A stretch of DNA of 64,000 nucleotides from Pseudomonadota bacterium (GTDB taxonomy: Bacteria > Pseudomonadota > Alphaproteobacteria > Rhodospirillales > Magnetospirillaceae). The stretch spans positions 51,328-115,327 of the forward strand of contig JAJZVW010000009.1 of the NCBI GenBank assembly GCA_021847015.1. The letters are read 5' to 3'. Positions 50,101 through 57,293 of this stretch are shown here, piece after piece (position 1 is the stretch's first letter; every line of letters starts with the position of its first letter). The notes beneath the pieces were generated by a model. It saw only the letters and a program-made list of their open reading frames with translations, was not told where the DNA came from and made no database searches. The position numbers and the translations under genes were made by a program.

Positions 50101-51003
50101 ATGCTCGCCGACCTCCATATCGTCACCGCACCCGATCGCACCGTCCGCTATGTGCTGGCCTGTCCAGCCGGCGGGCGGCCGACCGCCGTTCCCAGCACCG
50201 ACTACGACAGACCACCCTACGCGGCCATTCTCGCGGCCCTCGCCTCCATCGCTCCCGACGCCCAAACCACCGTCATCGAAAACGTCCGGTACCGGCTGGA
50301 GCACTTCGCCACCGTCGCGGGCCACGCCTGGACCCTGGTCCCCAGCGCCGAACCACCGCCGCTGCCCAGCCTCGATCTCCCCGGCCCAACCATGGAATTG
50401 CTCACGGCCATCGGCGGCCAACGCGGGCTCGTCCTGATGACTGGCAATTACGGCGCCGGCAAGACCATTCTCCGCTGTGCCCTGATGCGGCATTGGCTCG
50501 AAATCTATGGGGGTCGCGCCCTCGAATGGGCCGATCCTCCCGAATACCTGATGGACGGTCCGTGGGGAAAAGGCCATTGCCATCAGATGGAAATCGATCA
50601 CGACCAATACGCCGTCGCCGCCCACAAGACCAAGCGGAGCCGCGCCCAGTACGTCGGCTTCAGCGAGTGCCGCTCCCCTCAGAGCTATGCCGCCGTGCTC
50701 GATGCCGCCCTCTCCGGCCCCTTGGTAATCACCACCATTCCGTCGCCAACGCCCGTTACCGGGATCGCCGCTTACCTCGCCGCCGCCTCGCGCATCGACA
50801 CCTACGCGGCCACCAACCTCGCCGCCCGTCTCACCGCCATCCTCCACGTTTCGCTCTACCCGAAGACCGACGATCGCTACGCCCTCACCGTCGATCCGAT
50901 CATTCTGTCCGAAGATCCTGCCGCCATCGAGCGCACCCTGATTCGCAACGGCGACCTCATCGGCCTCGGTGCCCAATGGCGCCGCTCCGATCCGTCATGG
51001 TGA
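50101..51003 (+). CDS. Short PilT/GspE-like second ATPase
   Basis: A 300-residue P-loop protein with Walker A TGNYGAGKTI (about 114-123), then LEWADPPEY, which aligns with the IEDPIEF Asp box of PilT, CHQMEIDHDQY and FSECRSPQS in the Walker B place. It is much shorter and more divergent than PilQ. It may act in pilus retraction or as a cofactor of PilQ. R64 has no such gene at this position. ATG 50101 follows pilS by 5 bases. Confidence 0.75.
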   Translation: MLADLHIVTAPDRTVRYVLACPAGGRPTAVPSTDYDRPPYAAILAALASIAPDAQTTVIENVRYRLEHFATVAGHAWTLVPSAEPPPLPSLDLPGPTMELLTAIGGQRGLVLMTGNYGAGKTILRCALMRHWLEIYGGRALEWADPPEYLMDGPWGKGHCHQMEIDHDQYAVAAHKTKRSRAQYVGFSECRSPQSYAAVLDAALSGPLVITTIPSPTPVTGIAAYLAAASRIDTYAATNLAARLTAILHVSLYPKTDDRYALTVDPIILSEDPAAIERTLIRNGDLIGLGAQWRRSDPSW

Positions 51004-51007
51004 TCCC

Positions 51008-51460
51008 ATGGCCGGCTTCCTCAGAATCTTCCTCCTCATCGTTCTCCTCATTTCCACCTACAGCGTCGCGATCCATCGCGCCTCTCTGTCCATTTTCGTT
51101 CAGCCGCGCCCGGAAAACTCCCTCGCCTACATTCAGCGCCTCTACCACACGGCCGCCATCAATTACAAACTCGCCAATCCCAATGCCACCGGCCCCCTCG
51201 ATGTCACCCTCCCGTACTTCCTGACCGGCGCCAATCTCGCGGTTTGCGCCAACACCAACACCGTGGCCACCTACACCACCCTCGCGTCCACCTCCGAAGC
51301 CGCCGCCATCGCCCAGGCCCTCCAATCCAACCCGGGCGGCGCCGGTATCGGCCTCTCGACCGGCGCCGGCACCATCCAAACCGGCCAGGGCGGACCCATT
51401 CCCGCCGCCTGCGCCATCCCGCGCGGCGCCGCCGTCATCCAGACCCAGGTGCTCCCATGA
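51008..51460 (+). CDS. PilM-like / minor pilin-like membrane protein
   Basis: A 150-residue protein with one N-terminal helix (FLRIFLLIVLLISTYSVAIH) and an external domain with two cysteines (LAVCANT and AACAIP). Size and topology recall PilM of IncI plasmids, and it could equally be a minor pilin. ATG 51008 follows the ATPase stop, and the stop overlaps pilV (ATGA). Confidence 0.55.
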   Translation: MAGFLRIFLLIVLLISTYSVAIHRASLSIFVQPRPENSLAYIQRLYHTAAINYKLANPNATGPLDVTLPYFLTGANLAVCANTNTVATYTTLASTSEAAAIAQALQSNPGGAGIGLSTGAGTIQTGQGGPIPAACAIPRGAAVIQTQVLP

Positions 51461-52422
51461 GAGAAATAATCGGCACCCTCATCGCCATCGCCGTCGGCGC
51501 GCTCGCCCTCATGTGGCTTGCCCCTGCCTACATCGACGCGCAAACCCTCCAGATCTATTACACGGCCGACACTCCGCTCGACGACATGAGCCGCGCCTGT
51601 ACCGCCCATCTCAAAAACAACTACGCCGGCCTCCTGACCACGACCCAAGGCGCGCCCGTCGCCGTCACTCCCGCCATGCTTGTCGCCGCCTCCGAACTTT
51701 ACACCGGGTTTGTCGATAACAATGCCTTCGGCCAGCAACACATCTGCGTCATCAATCAACCGGTTGCCGGCCAACTCGCCGCCATGGTCTACACCTACGG
51801 CGGCACCACCATCCCCGATTCCACACTTCTCAAAGTGGCCTACGCCGGCCCACAAAACACGTTCATCCTCTTGTCACGCGATGCCGCCAACTTCGAGCCG
51901 GCCGGCGGCAGCGGTGCCGTTCCGGTCGCCGCCTATGCCGTCCCGGGCTATCCGATCACGCCGGGCCATCTCGCCGCCTTTACCGAGCCCGCCGCCTACA
52001 GCGCCTATTCCCCCTATATCGTCCGCTACAACACCGGCAATCCCGAAGACGCCACCATGCACTGGCCGCTCAATATGGGCGGCAATGCCATCACCAATGC
52101 CGGTCTCGTCTCCGCCACCGACGTCTCCCTCCTCAACAACGGCGGCCAGCTCGTAAGCCAAGGCGTCTTCTGGAAGGGCCTGGTATCCGACGGCACCGTG
52201 GTCAACAAGCCTACCTGTCCGCCCGGAACATCCCCGCTTCTCCTCCTCGGCCAGTCGAACGCTTCCGATAACGGCGTCGGCGGCGCCATGTCCGCGATCC
52301 AGACGTGGGCCATCACCGCCGGCAACACCTGGATCGTCCATCAGCGCGTACAGACCGAAAGCGGATGGGTAACGCCCAGCCCGACCTACGGCAATGTCGT
52401 CGCCTCGACCAAGTGCGGCTGA
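51457..52422 (+). CDS. pilV: PilV, pilus tip adhesin (fixed C-terminus)
   Basis: A 321-residue protein starting with a hydrophobic helix (REIIGTLIAIAVGALALMWLA) and continuing with a PilV-like body containing MGGNAITNAG and SLLNNGGQ, which in R64 precede the shufflon-encoded end. Here the C-terminus is fixed (NKPTCPPGTSP to TKCG) and no inverted repeats lie within the gene. It should cap the thin pilus and recognise recipients. A separate variable protein is encoded at 54273. Confidence 0.8.
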   Translation: MREIIGTLIAIAVGALALMWLAPAYIDAQTLQIYYTADTPLDDMSRACTAHLKNNYAGLLTTTQGAPVAVTPAMLVAASELYTGFVDNNAFGQQHICVINQPVAGQLAAMVYTYGGTTIPDSTLLKVAYAGPQNTFILLSRDAANFEPAGGSGAVPVAAYAVPGYPITPGHLAAFTEPAAYSAYSPYIVRYNTGNPEDATMHWPLNMGGNAITNAGLVSATDVSLLNNGGQLVSQGVFWKGLVSDGTVVNKPTCPPGTSPLLLLGQSNASDNGVGGAMSAIQTWAITAGNTWIVHQRVQTESGWVTPSPTYGNVVASTKCG

Positions 52423-52424
52423 CC

Positions 52425-52865
52425 ATGATCCTCGAACTAACCGTCGCCTGCCTGTTGAACGCGGCCCACGACTACTTTCTTCCCGTCGACCCGCTCTACA
52501 GCATCCTCCAGGTCGAAGGCGGCCGATCCGGCTTGGCCAAGCCCAATTACGACAGACATGGCCATGTCCTCTCCGAGGATCTTGGACCATTCCAGGTCAA
52601 CACCACCTGGCTTCCCGTTTTTACCGTTTATTGGCGTCAACCATCCCAGGCCGCCACCTATGTCCGCCTCCGCGACGACGGCTGCGCCAACGCTTACGCC
52701 GCTGCCGCCATCCTCCGCTATTACCTCCAGCAAACCGGCACCATGGACGCCGCCGTAGCGCGCTACCACACCGGCCCGAAAGGCTCCCCGGCCGAAGCCG
52801 CCAAATACCTCTCCGCCTACAAGTACGTCCTACACACCGGACACCTCCCCAGAAGGCCCAAATAA
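52425..52865 (+). CDS. pilT: Pilus-type lytic transglycosylase (PilT of R64)
   Basis: A 146-residue SLT-fold protein with the catalytic glutamate in ILQVEGGRSG, then LGPFQVNTTWL and AVARYHTGP. It corresponds to R64 PilT, a peptidoglycan hydrolase, not to the PilT retraction ATPase. A mildly hydrophobic N-terminus may serve for export. ATG 52425 follows the pilV stop by 2 bases. It ends the pil operon at a strong hairpin. Confidence 0.85.
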   Translation: MILELTVACLLNAAHDYFLPVDPLYSILQVEGGRSGLAKPNYDRHGHVLSEDLGPFQVNTTWLPVFTVYWRQPSQAATYVRLRDDGCANAYAAAAILRYYLQQTGTMDAAVARYHTGPKGSPAEAAKYLSAYKYVLHTGHLPRRPK

Positions 52866-52902
52866 GGACCAAGGGGGCGGGTTCCCCGCCCCCTTGGTCC
52901 TT
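52864..52902 (+). terminator. 18-bp perfect hairpin ending the pil operon
   Basis: Bases 52864-52881 and 52885-52902 are perfectly complementary around a 3-base loop. The stem is flanked by A-rich and T-rich ends (AAGGACC and GGTCCTT) and followed by TCTCCCTC. It is likely the terminator of the pil operon. Confidence 0.8.
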
Positions 52903-52964
52903 CTCCCTCGCCGCCGTCCCCAGGGCGCCCCAGCGCCGCCAAATCGCCACGAAGGCCCGCCGCC

Positions 52965-53585
52965 ATGATCAGCAACATCCTAGTCGCCGACACCGATCCG
53001 AAAACCATCGACCTCTGCAACCACTATCTCACCGAAAAAAATCTCCTCGATACCTTCGAGATCGTTCCCGTTACCGACGGCGAAGACGCGCTGACCGTCC
53101 TAAAGGCCGAGGTTTTTCGGCTGGTGATCGCCGACCTCGACATCTCCGGGCAATCCGTGGTCACCGGCCTTGATCTTCTCCAGACCGTTCGCACCGGAAA
53201 GACCATCTCCGACGCCAACATTCCCGTCATCATGGTGTCCACCACATTCAGCGCCGACCAGCAAGCCACCGCGATCCTTCACAAGGTCAGTGCGTTACGG
53301 CCCAAACCGTTGAACGCGGAATCGTTTTTCCAAGTGCTCGCGTCGCTAATCACGACAGAACGGTACACACCGCAGGACAAGCGGGCCGCGCTCACGCACC
53401 GTCGTACCAAGATCCTCGAAACCTTGACCGCCCTCGACACCCTGTTGCCGCGTGCCTTGGAGAACACTTGGGAAGTTATGGACTTCGACGTCACCAAACT
53501 CGCCAAAACCCACCAGGACCGGCTTCAGCAAAAACAAACCCTTCGGGAACAGCTCCGAGCCATCAACGCGCAATTGGGCACCTAG
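52965..53585 (+). CDS. Receiver-domain protein
   Basis: A 206-residue protein with an N-terminal response-regulator receiver domain (residues 3-125): acidic pocket ADTDP, phosphoacceptor aspartate in VIADLDISG, a Thr in MVSTT and the conserved lysine in LRPKPL. The C-terminal 80 residues are helical without a DNA-binding motif. No kinase gene is nearby. It may transmit a host signal to the pilus system. ATG 52965 is the clear start. Confidence 0.8.
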   Translation: MISNILVADTDPKTIDLCNHYLTEKNLLDTFEIVPVTDGEDALTVLKAEVFRLVIADLDISGQSVVTGLDLLQTVRTGKTISDANIPVIMVSTTFSADQQATAILHKVSALRPKPLNAESFFQVLASLITTERYTPQDKRAALTHRRTKILETLTALDTLLPRALENTWEVMDFDVTKLAKTHQDRLQQKQTLREQLRAINAQLGT

Positions 53586-53762
53586 ACCGGCATTGCGCCG
53601 GTCTACCGCGCTCGGGGTTCCGTAAGCGGTGCCGCCGCTCGCGCGCCGCCTCCGCCAACGAAACGTCAAAGCCGCGCCGCGTCTTTTCCCCTATCCGGCT
53701 ATGATCGCTGGTGCGGCCGGGCGACACGCCCGGCGTCATCAGCGCGCACATGCGCGCACGGT

Positions 53763-54122
53763 TCACACCAAGATAGGGGGCGCGGGGGCGGTTGCCGAGG
53801 GCTGGGAGCCGGCCGGAACGACGAGGCCGGCATCAAGGGCCGCTGCGATCACCGTGTCGCCCAGTGGGCCGCGCAGCTCCATCGGCAGGGTTATGGCCGT
53901 CCGCCATCGTCCTGCCGAATCCCGAAACCGTGGCGCCGTTACTTCCGTGCCGGCGGCATCGGCCCGCAACTGGACTCCATGTAGCACCAGGGCGACGCCG
54001 GCAATCGTTACCTCGACGTCCGCCAATGCCAGGAGCCCGGTCCGCGCGCCCGGAATCGGGTGGAGGGCGATTGTTTGCGCCGTTACCGCCGTCGTCGTCG
54101 TCGACCCAATTTTTTTCGTCAT
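53763..54122 (-). CDS. SpoVG-like small protein
   Basis: A 119-residue protein whose body (IALHPIPGARTGLLALADVEVTIAGVALVLHGVQL is a run of strands) resembles the SpoVG fold seen in small alphaproteobacterial regulators. ATG 54122 follows GGAGGGGGG, much better than the upstream start. SpoVG proteins bind nucleic acids; that role is inferred here. It is transcribed away from the variable gene at 54273. Confidence 0.55.
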   Translation of the reverse strand: MTKKIGSTTTTAVTAQTIALHPIPGARTGLLALADVEVTIAGVALVLHGVQLRADAAGTEVTAPRFRDSAGRWRTAITLPMELRGPLGDTVIAAALDAGLVVPAGSQPSATAPAPPILV

Positions 54123-54272
54123 ATATCCCCCCTCCCGGGAACTATCGCCCATCGGGCCAGGCCGCCGCGCCTAATCCGTGCGCGCCGCTTGACATCATGG
54201 AACGGTTGTGGGTGGCGCTTTCCGCCAGCGGCATATATTATTGCCCATATACCCGTCTTATGGTGAAGACCC

Positions 54273-54896
54273 ATGCGCAAATTGCTTCTTGCCGCTCCGC
54301 TCGCGGTTCTTGCTTTCGTCCAACCGGCCGCCGCTGGCGACTCAAGCACCTTTTCACCGCCGAACGTGCCGTGGCAGCTCCCCAATGCGAACTATGCCAG
54401 CACTTCCGGGACCGCGAACACCGCGATGGTTGCGACTGTCGCCAACGCTGTCAGTCCTACGGCAACAATTTCGGGATCGCAGGTTAGTGGTGCCGTCGCC
54501 GCCTCCAACTATTCTGCCACCTCGGGGACGGCATATAATGCCAATTATGCGGCGAGCAGCGGCTACGCCGCGACCGGAGGCAGCGCCGCCGTCACAAAAA
54601 CAGGTTCCTGCGCCGTGGCCAACTTGAGAGCAACGATTTCCGTTATCGTTAGTGGCAACGCCGTTTTGGCGACTGAATTTAGCGCAAACTCAGGCCTTGG
54701 CAGTTGCGGGGCGGCGTTATCAACGTCAACCACGCCGTGGTGTGATTTCACAAAAAATTTTACCGCTATCGGCACTCGAATTTATTATTTTTCCATCACA
54801 TCAACGACACCAACAACATTCTCAGCCGCTAGTTGGCTTAATTCTCGCGTGAATACCGGGACGCCCGCCTACACATGTTCTGGAACACTGCAATAG
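54273..54896 (+). CDS. Secreted protein with invertible C-terminus, state A
   Basis: A 207-residue exported protein: signal peptide 1-21 (ending PAAA), a constant region with three copies of an N-Y-x3-S-G repeat (starting at residues 40, 79 and 91), and a variable end. Residues 90-100 are encoded by the left 34-bp inverted repeat, which ends exactly on codon 100. The present end (101-207) contains four cysteines and a beta-like Thr/Ser-rich domain. Inversion would replace it with 64 residues. The likely role is a surface or pilus-tip ligand, by analogy with the R64 shufflon. Confidence 0.8.
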   Translation: MRKLLLAAPLAVLAFVQPAAAGDSSTFSPPNVPWQLPNANYASTSGTANTAMVATVANAVSPTATISGSQVSGAVAASNYSATSGTAYNANYAASSGYAATGGSAAVTKTGSCAVANLRATISVIVSGNAVLATEFSANSGLGSCGAALSTSTTPWCDFTKNFTAIGTRIYYFSITSTTPTTFSAASWLNSRVNTGTPAYTCSGTLQ

Positions 54897-55143
54897 AACT
54901 CGTAACCAAATGTTCTAATTCGCTATACACAACACATAATATATTTCATCGCTATAACCATCCTTGGTAGAATAGCCACTAGCCCACACCTCTTTTGTGT
55001 TCGTGGTGGGGGAGCTTCCTGCGGGACAGGATGAGGCTGGCGGAAAGCGATTATACCATGCTGCCACCCCTACCACAGTCCCCCGCGCCGGGGCATTGGT
55101 GCCGCTCGACGCGGCGTAGCCGCTGCTCGCCGCATAATTGGCA
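54539..55143. mobile_element. Two-state invertible DNA segment
   Basis: Perfect 34-bp inverted repeats at 54539-54572 and 55110-55143 bound a 537-bp interior. The interior holds two C-terminal cassettes facing each other: A ends at 54896 (plus) and B ends at 54915 (minus), 18 bases apart. Reading frames are preserved on inversion. Each repeat contains the dyad GCGGCG-N11-CGCCGC (54549-54571 in the left copy). A tyrosine recombinase is encoded at 55513. Confidence 0.88.
54915..55109 (-). other. Silent C-terminal cassette B
   Basis: A 64-residue reading frame plus stop on the minus strand, with no start codon of its own inside the segment. It begins SSGTNAPARG after the repeat and includes SSCPAGSSP and EIYYVLCIAN. 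The CPxG[ST]SP pattern also occurs in the fixed end of PilV (CPPGTSP), which supports a related adhesin function. After inversion it would follow residue 100 of the gene at 54273. Confidence 0.8.
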
Positions 55144-55228
55144 GAAGGGATTCTCCCGCCGTCCTCTGGAACGAGGATGTGACTCATCGGCTGTAGACTG
55201 ATAGTCACCAGCCCGCTTTCTTTCACCC

Positions 55229-55492
55229 GTGGACATTCGGCAAACACTTGCGGCGAACATTCGGAGATATCGGCGACTACGGGGGTGGTCGCAGGAGGAT
55301 TTGGCATTCACGGCCGGTTTGCACCGCACCTACATCAGTGGGGTGGAGCGTGGCGTGCGCAACCCAACCATTCTAGTGCTTGATCAAATCGCCGATGCGC
55401 TGGGGACCTCGGCCTCACAGCTTCTTCTCCAGGGACCTCCCCCGCCAACGCTCGATATCGCCGCACACCCCGATAAGGTCGGCAAACCTTAA
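55229..55492 (+). CDS. XRE regulator next to the invertible segment
   Basis: An 87-residue protein with a canonical XRE helix-turn-helix (NIRRYRRLRGWSQEDLAFTAGL, HRTYISGVERGVRNPTI). The start is GTG 55229. It lies between the invertible segment and the recombinase, 20 bases upstream of the latter, and may control its expression and so the switching rate. Its promoter must lie in 55144-55228, outside the invertible DNA. Confidence 0.8.
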   Translation: MDIRQTLAANIRRYRRLRGWSQEDLAFTAGLHRTYISGVERGVRNPTILVLDQIADALGTSASQLLLQGPPPPTLDIAAHPDKVGKP

Positions 55493-55512
55493 TCACGATA
55501 TGGCGGGAATAG

Positions 55513-56532
55513 ATGACAGACAACGCGCAGGAAAACGCGGACGTATCCGCTGCACTCTCCGAAGCGGGCGCGAGCATGGACGCTCTTGCGGCCGAGGGGG
55601 ACGAGTACGACCGGAAGGCTCGCGCCTTATCCACCCTCGCCCACTATCACAACATTTGGATGTCGTTTCAGCGATGGTGCGATAGGTACTGTGTTAGCGC
55701 ATTGCCGGCAGAACCCGAGATCGTTGCACTTTACATCACCGATATCGCCCGGCGGGTCAAAGCCGCGTCGATATCGGTCCACCTGGCCGCAATAGGGCAC
55801 CATCATCGCGCGTTCGGCCACACCGCCCCTTCCGATCACCCCGTGGTCCGCACCAGGCTCGCCGGAATTCGGCGAACCAAGGGTGTTGCTCCGGTTCAAA
55901 AGACACCATTACTTCTCGAAAACGTTGACCAGATTATCGGCCTCATGGGCGACCAGCGGCCCCAGGCAATTCGGGACAGCGCCCTCATCCTTTTAGGTTG
56001 GGCGGCCGGACTTCGGCGGAATGAAATTGTCGGCCTCGACGTCGGCCGCGGCCAATCCGGCGATGGCAGGGGCTACGTCGTCTTTACCGTGCGCGGGCTC
56101 GACGTCGTGCTGACGCGCACAAAAACCGATCAAGAAGGCAATGGCCGCACCATCGCCGTTCCGATGCGCCGCTCCAAGTCAAAATGCCCCGTTCGGCTGT
56201 TACGCCAGTACTTGATGGAAAACGCGATCGAGCACGGCCCGATATTCCGTCCTTTTCACCCGAATCGCCGCGATCTTATCGACCGTCGATTAGATGCGTC
56301 TGGAGTAGCGCGAATAGTGAAACGATGGGCACGGCGTCTCGGCCTGGACTCTGGGACGTTCGGTGGGCATTCCTTGCGATCGGGATTTGTCACCGAGACA
56401 TTGAATGCCGGCGCGACGGTCGCCGCGGTTCAAGCGACCACCGGGCATCGCCGGATCGACACCGTTTACCGCTATCACCAAGTCGTACACCGCTATCGCG
56501 AAAGCCCGCTCAACGATATCGGGGCATGGTAA
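55513..56532 (+). CDS. Tyrosine recombinase, likely DNA invertase
   Basis: A 339-residue phage-integrase-family enzyme. The core-binding domain covers about residues 30-125 and the catalytic domain 130-325, with R168 (GLRRNE), K204 (TKTDQ), H286-S-L-R289, H312 (TGHRR) and nucleophile Y321. Its closeness to the 34-bp inverted repeats makes it the prime candidate for inverting 54539-55143, as Rci does in R64 shufflons. It could instead serve plasmid resolution. Confidence 0.88.
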   Translation: MTDNAQENADVSAALSEAGASMDALAAEGDEYDRKARALSTLAHYHNIWMSFQRWCDRYCVSALPAEPEIVALYITDIARRVKAASISVHLAAIGHHHRAFGHTAPSDHPVVRTRLAGIRRTKGVAPVQKTPLLLENVDQIIGLMGDQRPQAIRDSALILLGWAAGLRRNEIVGLDVGRGQSGDGRGYVVFTVRGLDVVLTRTKTDQEGNGRTIAVPMRRSKSKCPVRLLRQYLMENAIEHGPIFRPFHPNRRDLIDRRLDASGVARIVKRWARRLGLDSGTFGGHSLRSGFVTETLNAGATVAAVQATTGHRRIDTVYRYHQVVHRYRESPLNDIGAW

Positions 56533-56545
56533 TCGGGCCGGAAAC

Positions 56546-56567
56546 AAAAAAACCGAGAAGTTTTTTT
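56546..56567 (+). terminator. AT-rich inverted repeat with T7 run
   Basis: AAAAAAAC (56546-56553) and GTTTTTTT (56560-56567) form a perfect AT-rich stem ending in seven T, 14 bases after the recombinase stop. It could be a weak intrinsic terminator. Confidence 0.5.
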
Positions 56568-56793
56568 GCAGCCGTCTTCCTACCCCACACAACGCTTGCC
56601 CGCAGTGAGTCGCGCCCCATACGGGGCTGCAACTACTTGTTTTGGCGTAAGAAAGCGCTGTTTGGACACTGTATATGCACCCTAAAGGGCGGCTCCTTTG
56701 CCACCGCGTCGCCACTACATCTGGGGCAAACGCCTTAAATTCCTGCGCGAATCCGTTTGCATCCATAAGATATTTACGTTAACCCATTTGTCT
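56568..56793. other. Non-coding spacer
   Basis: About 225 bases without a supportable gene. It contains a small GCCCCATACGGGGC hairpin near 56612-56625 and AT-richer sequence towards 56793 that probably holds the promoter of the next gene, although no clear -35/-10 pair was found. Confidence 0.45.
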
Positions 56794-57090
56794 ATGTTGC
56801 AAGCAGCACAGCATCCTCGCCCCACATCGACCGCCCGCGCCAACAAAACGCGGGAGAAGAAGCGTAAGGCGAATCGCGTCATCATCACGCCGGACGTCCC
56901 GAAGGAGATGGTCGCGGAGATCGACGCGGCAATGCACGCCACTGGCTGCAAGAGTCGTGGAGCATTGCTGGAAAAGCTGTGGCGGGAAAATCGTGGGGTT
57001 TTTGCATCCTATGCAAACCAGCCACGACCAATTCAACACGATTTATTGGAGGAGCCCAATAAGAAAGGGGCCTTACCGCGCGAACGGTAA
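56794..57090 (+). CDS. Small basic ribbon-helix-helix-like protein
   Basis: A 98-residue protein with a basic N-terminus (RANKTREKKRKANRVII) and a segment TPDVPKEMVAEIDAAMHATGCKSRGALLEKLWRE that fits a strand-helix-helix DNA-binding fold. ATG 56794 is preferred over an upstream start at 56698 whose extra residues look like non-coding translation. It precedes the replication gene and may regulate it. Confidence 0.6.
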   Translation: MLQAAQHPRPTSTARANKTREKKRKANRVIITPDVPKEMVAEIDAAMHATGCKSRGALLEKLWRENRGVFASYANQPRPIQHDLLEEPNKKGALPRER

Positions 57091-57100
57091 AGGCCCCTTT
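57064..57100 (+). terminator. Terminator overlapping the stop codon
   Basis: AAAGGGGCC-TTACCG and CGGTAAAGGCCCCTTT pair with one bulge across 57064-57100, followed by GGTT. The stem includes the stop codon of the gene at 56794. Confidence 0.7.
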
Positions 57101-57112
57101 GGTTCATCAAAC

Positions 57113-57199
57113 GGCCGCTAGAAGCGGTAGACACAACCTCAAAGCCGCTAGGTGTTCAGAACACCTAAGATGACAACCAAGCGACGTCATCCTAGCGGC
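57113..57199. repeat. Repeats and dyads upstream of the rep gene
   Basis: GCCGCTAG occurs directly at 57114-57121 and 57144-57151 and inverted at 57192-57199; the last two extend to a perfect 9-bp inverted pair (57144-57152 and 57191-57199). Between them lies a perfect dyad AGGTGTT-CAG-AACACCT (57150-57166). These are candidate initiator-binding or operator sites. Confidence 0.6.
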
Positions 57200-57293
57200 A
57201 CCGAAGGGCTGACGCAAGGAAATTCATCCTTTCCGGCGAACAGTAACACTTGTGCCTATCGCTTCCCTCGGCCCCAACATCAAGGGGGAAGTG

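Noticed and set aside
54189..54194. TTGACA upstream of the switchable gene as its -35
   Set aside because: No -10 box at a workable distance; the AT-rich TATATTATT near 54234-54242 lacks a matching -35, so no promoter was assigned.
55110..55307. Upstream part of the minus-strand frame that contains cassette B, read as a separate gene starting at 55307
   Set aside because: The start would lie inside the XRE gene and has no signal peptide; only the part inside the inverted repeats makes sense, as a silent cassette.
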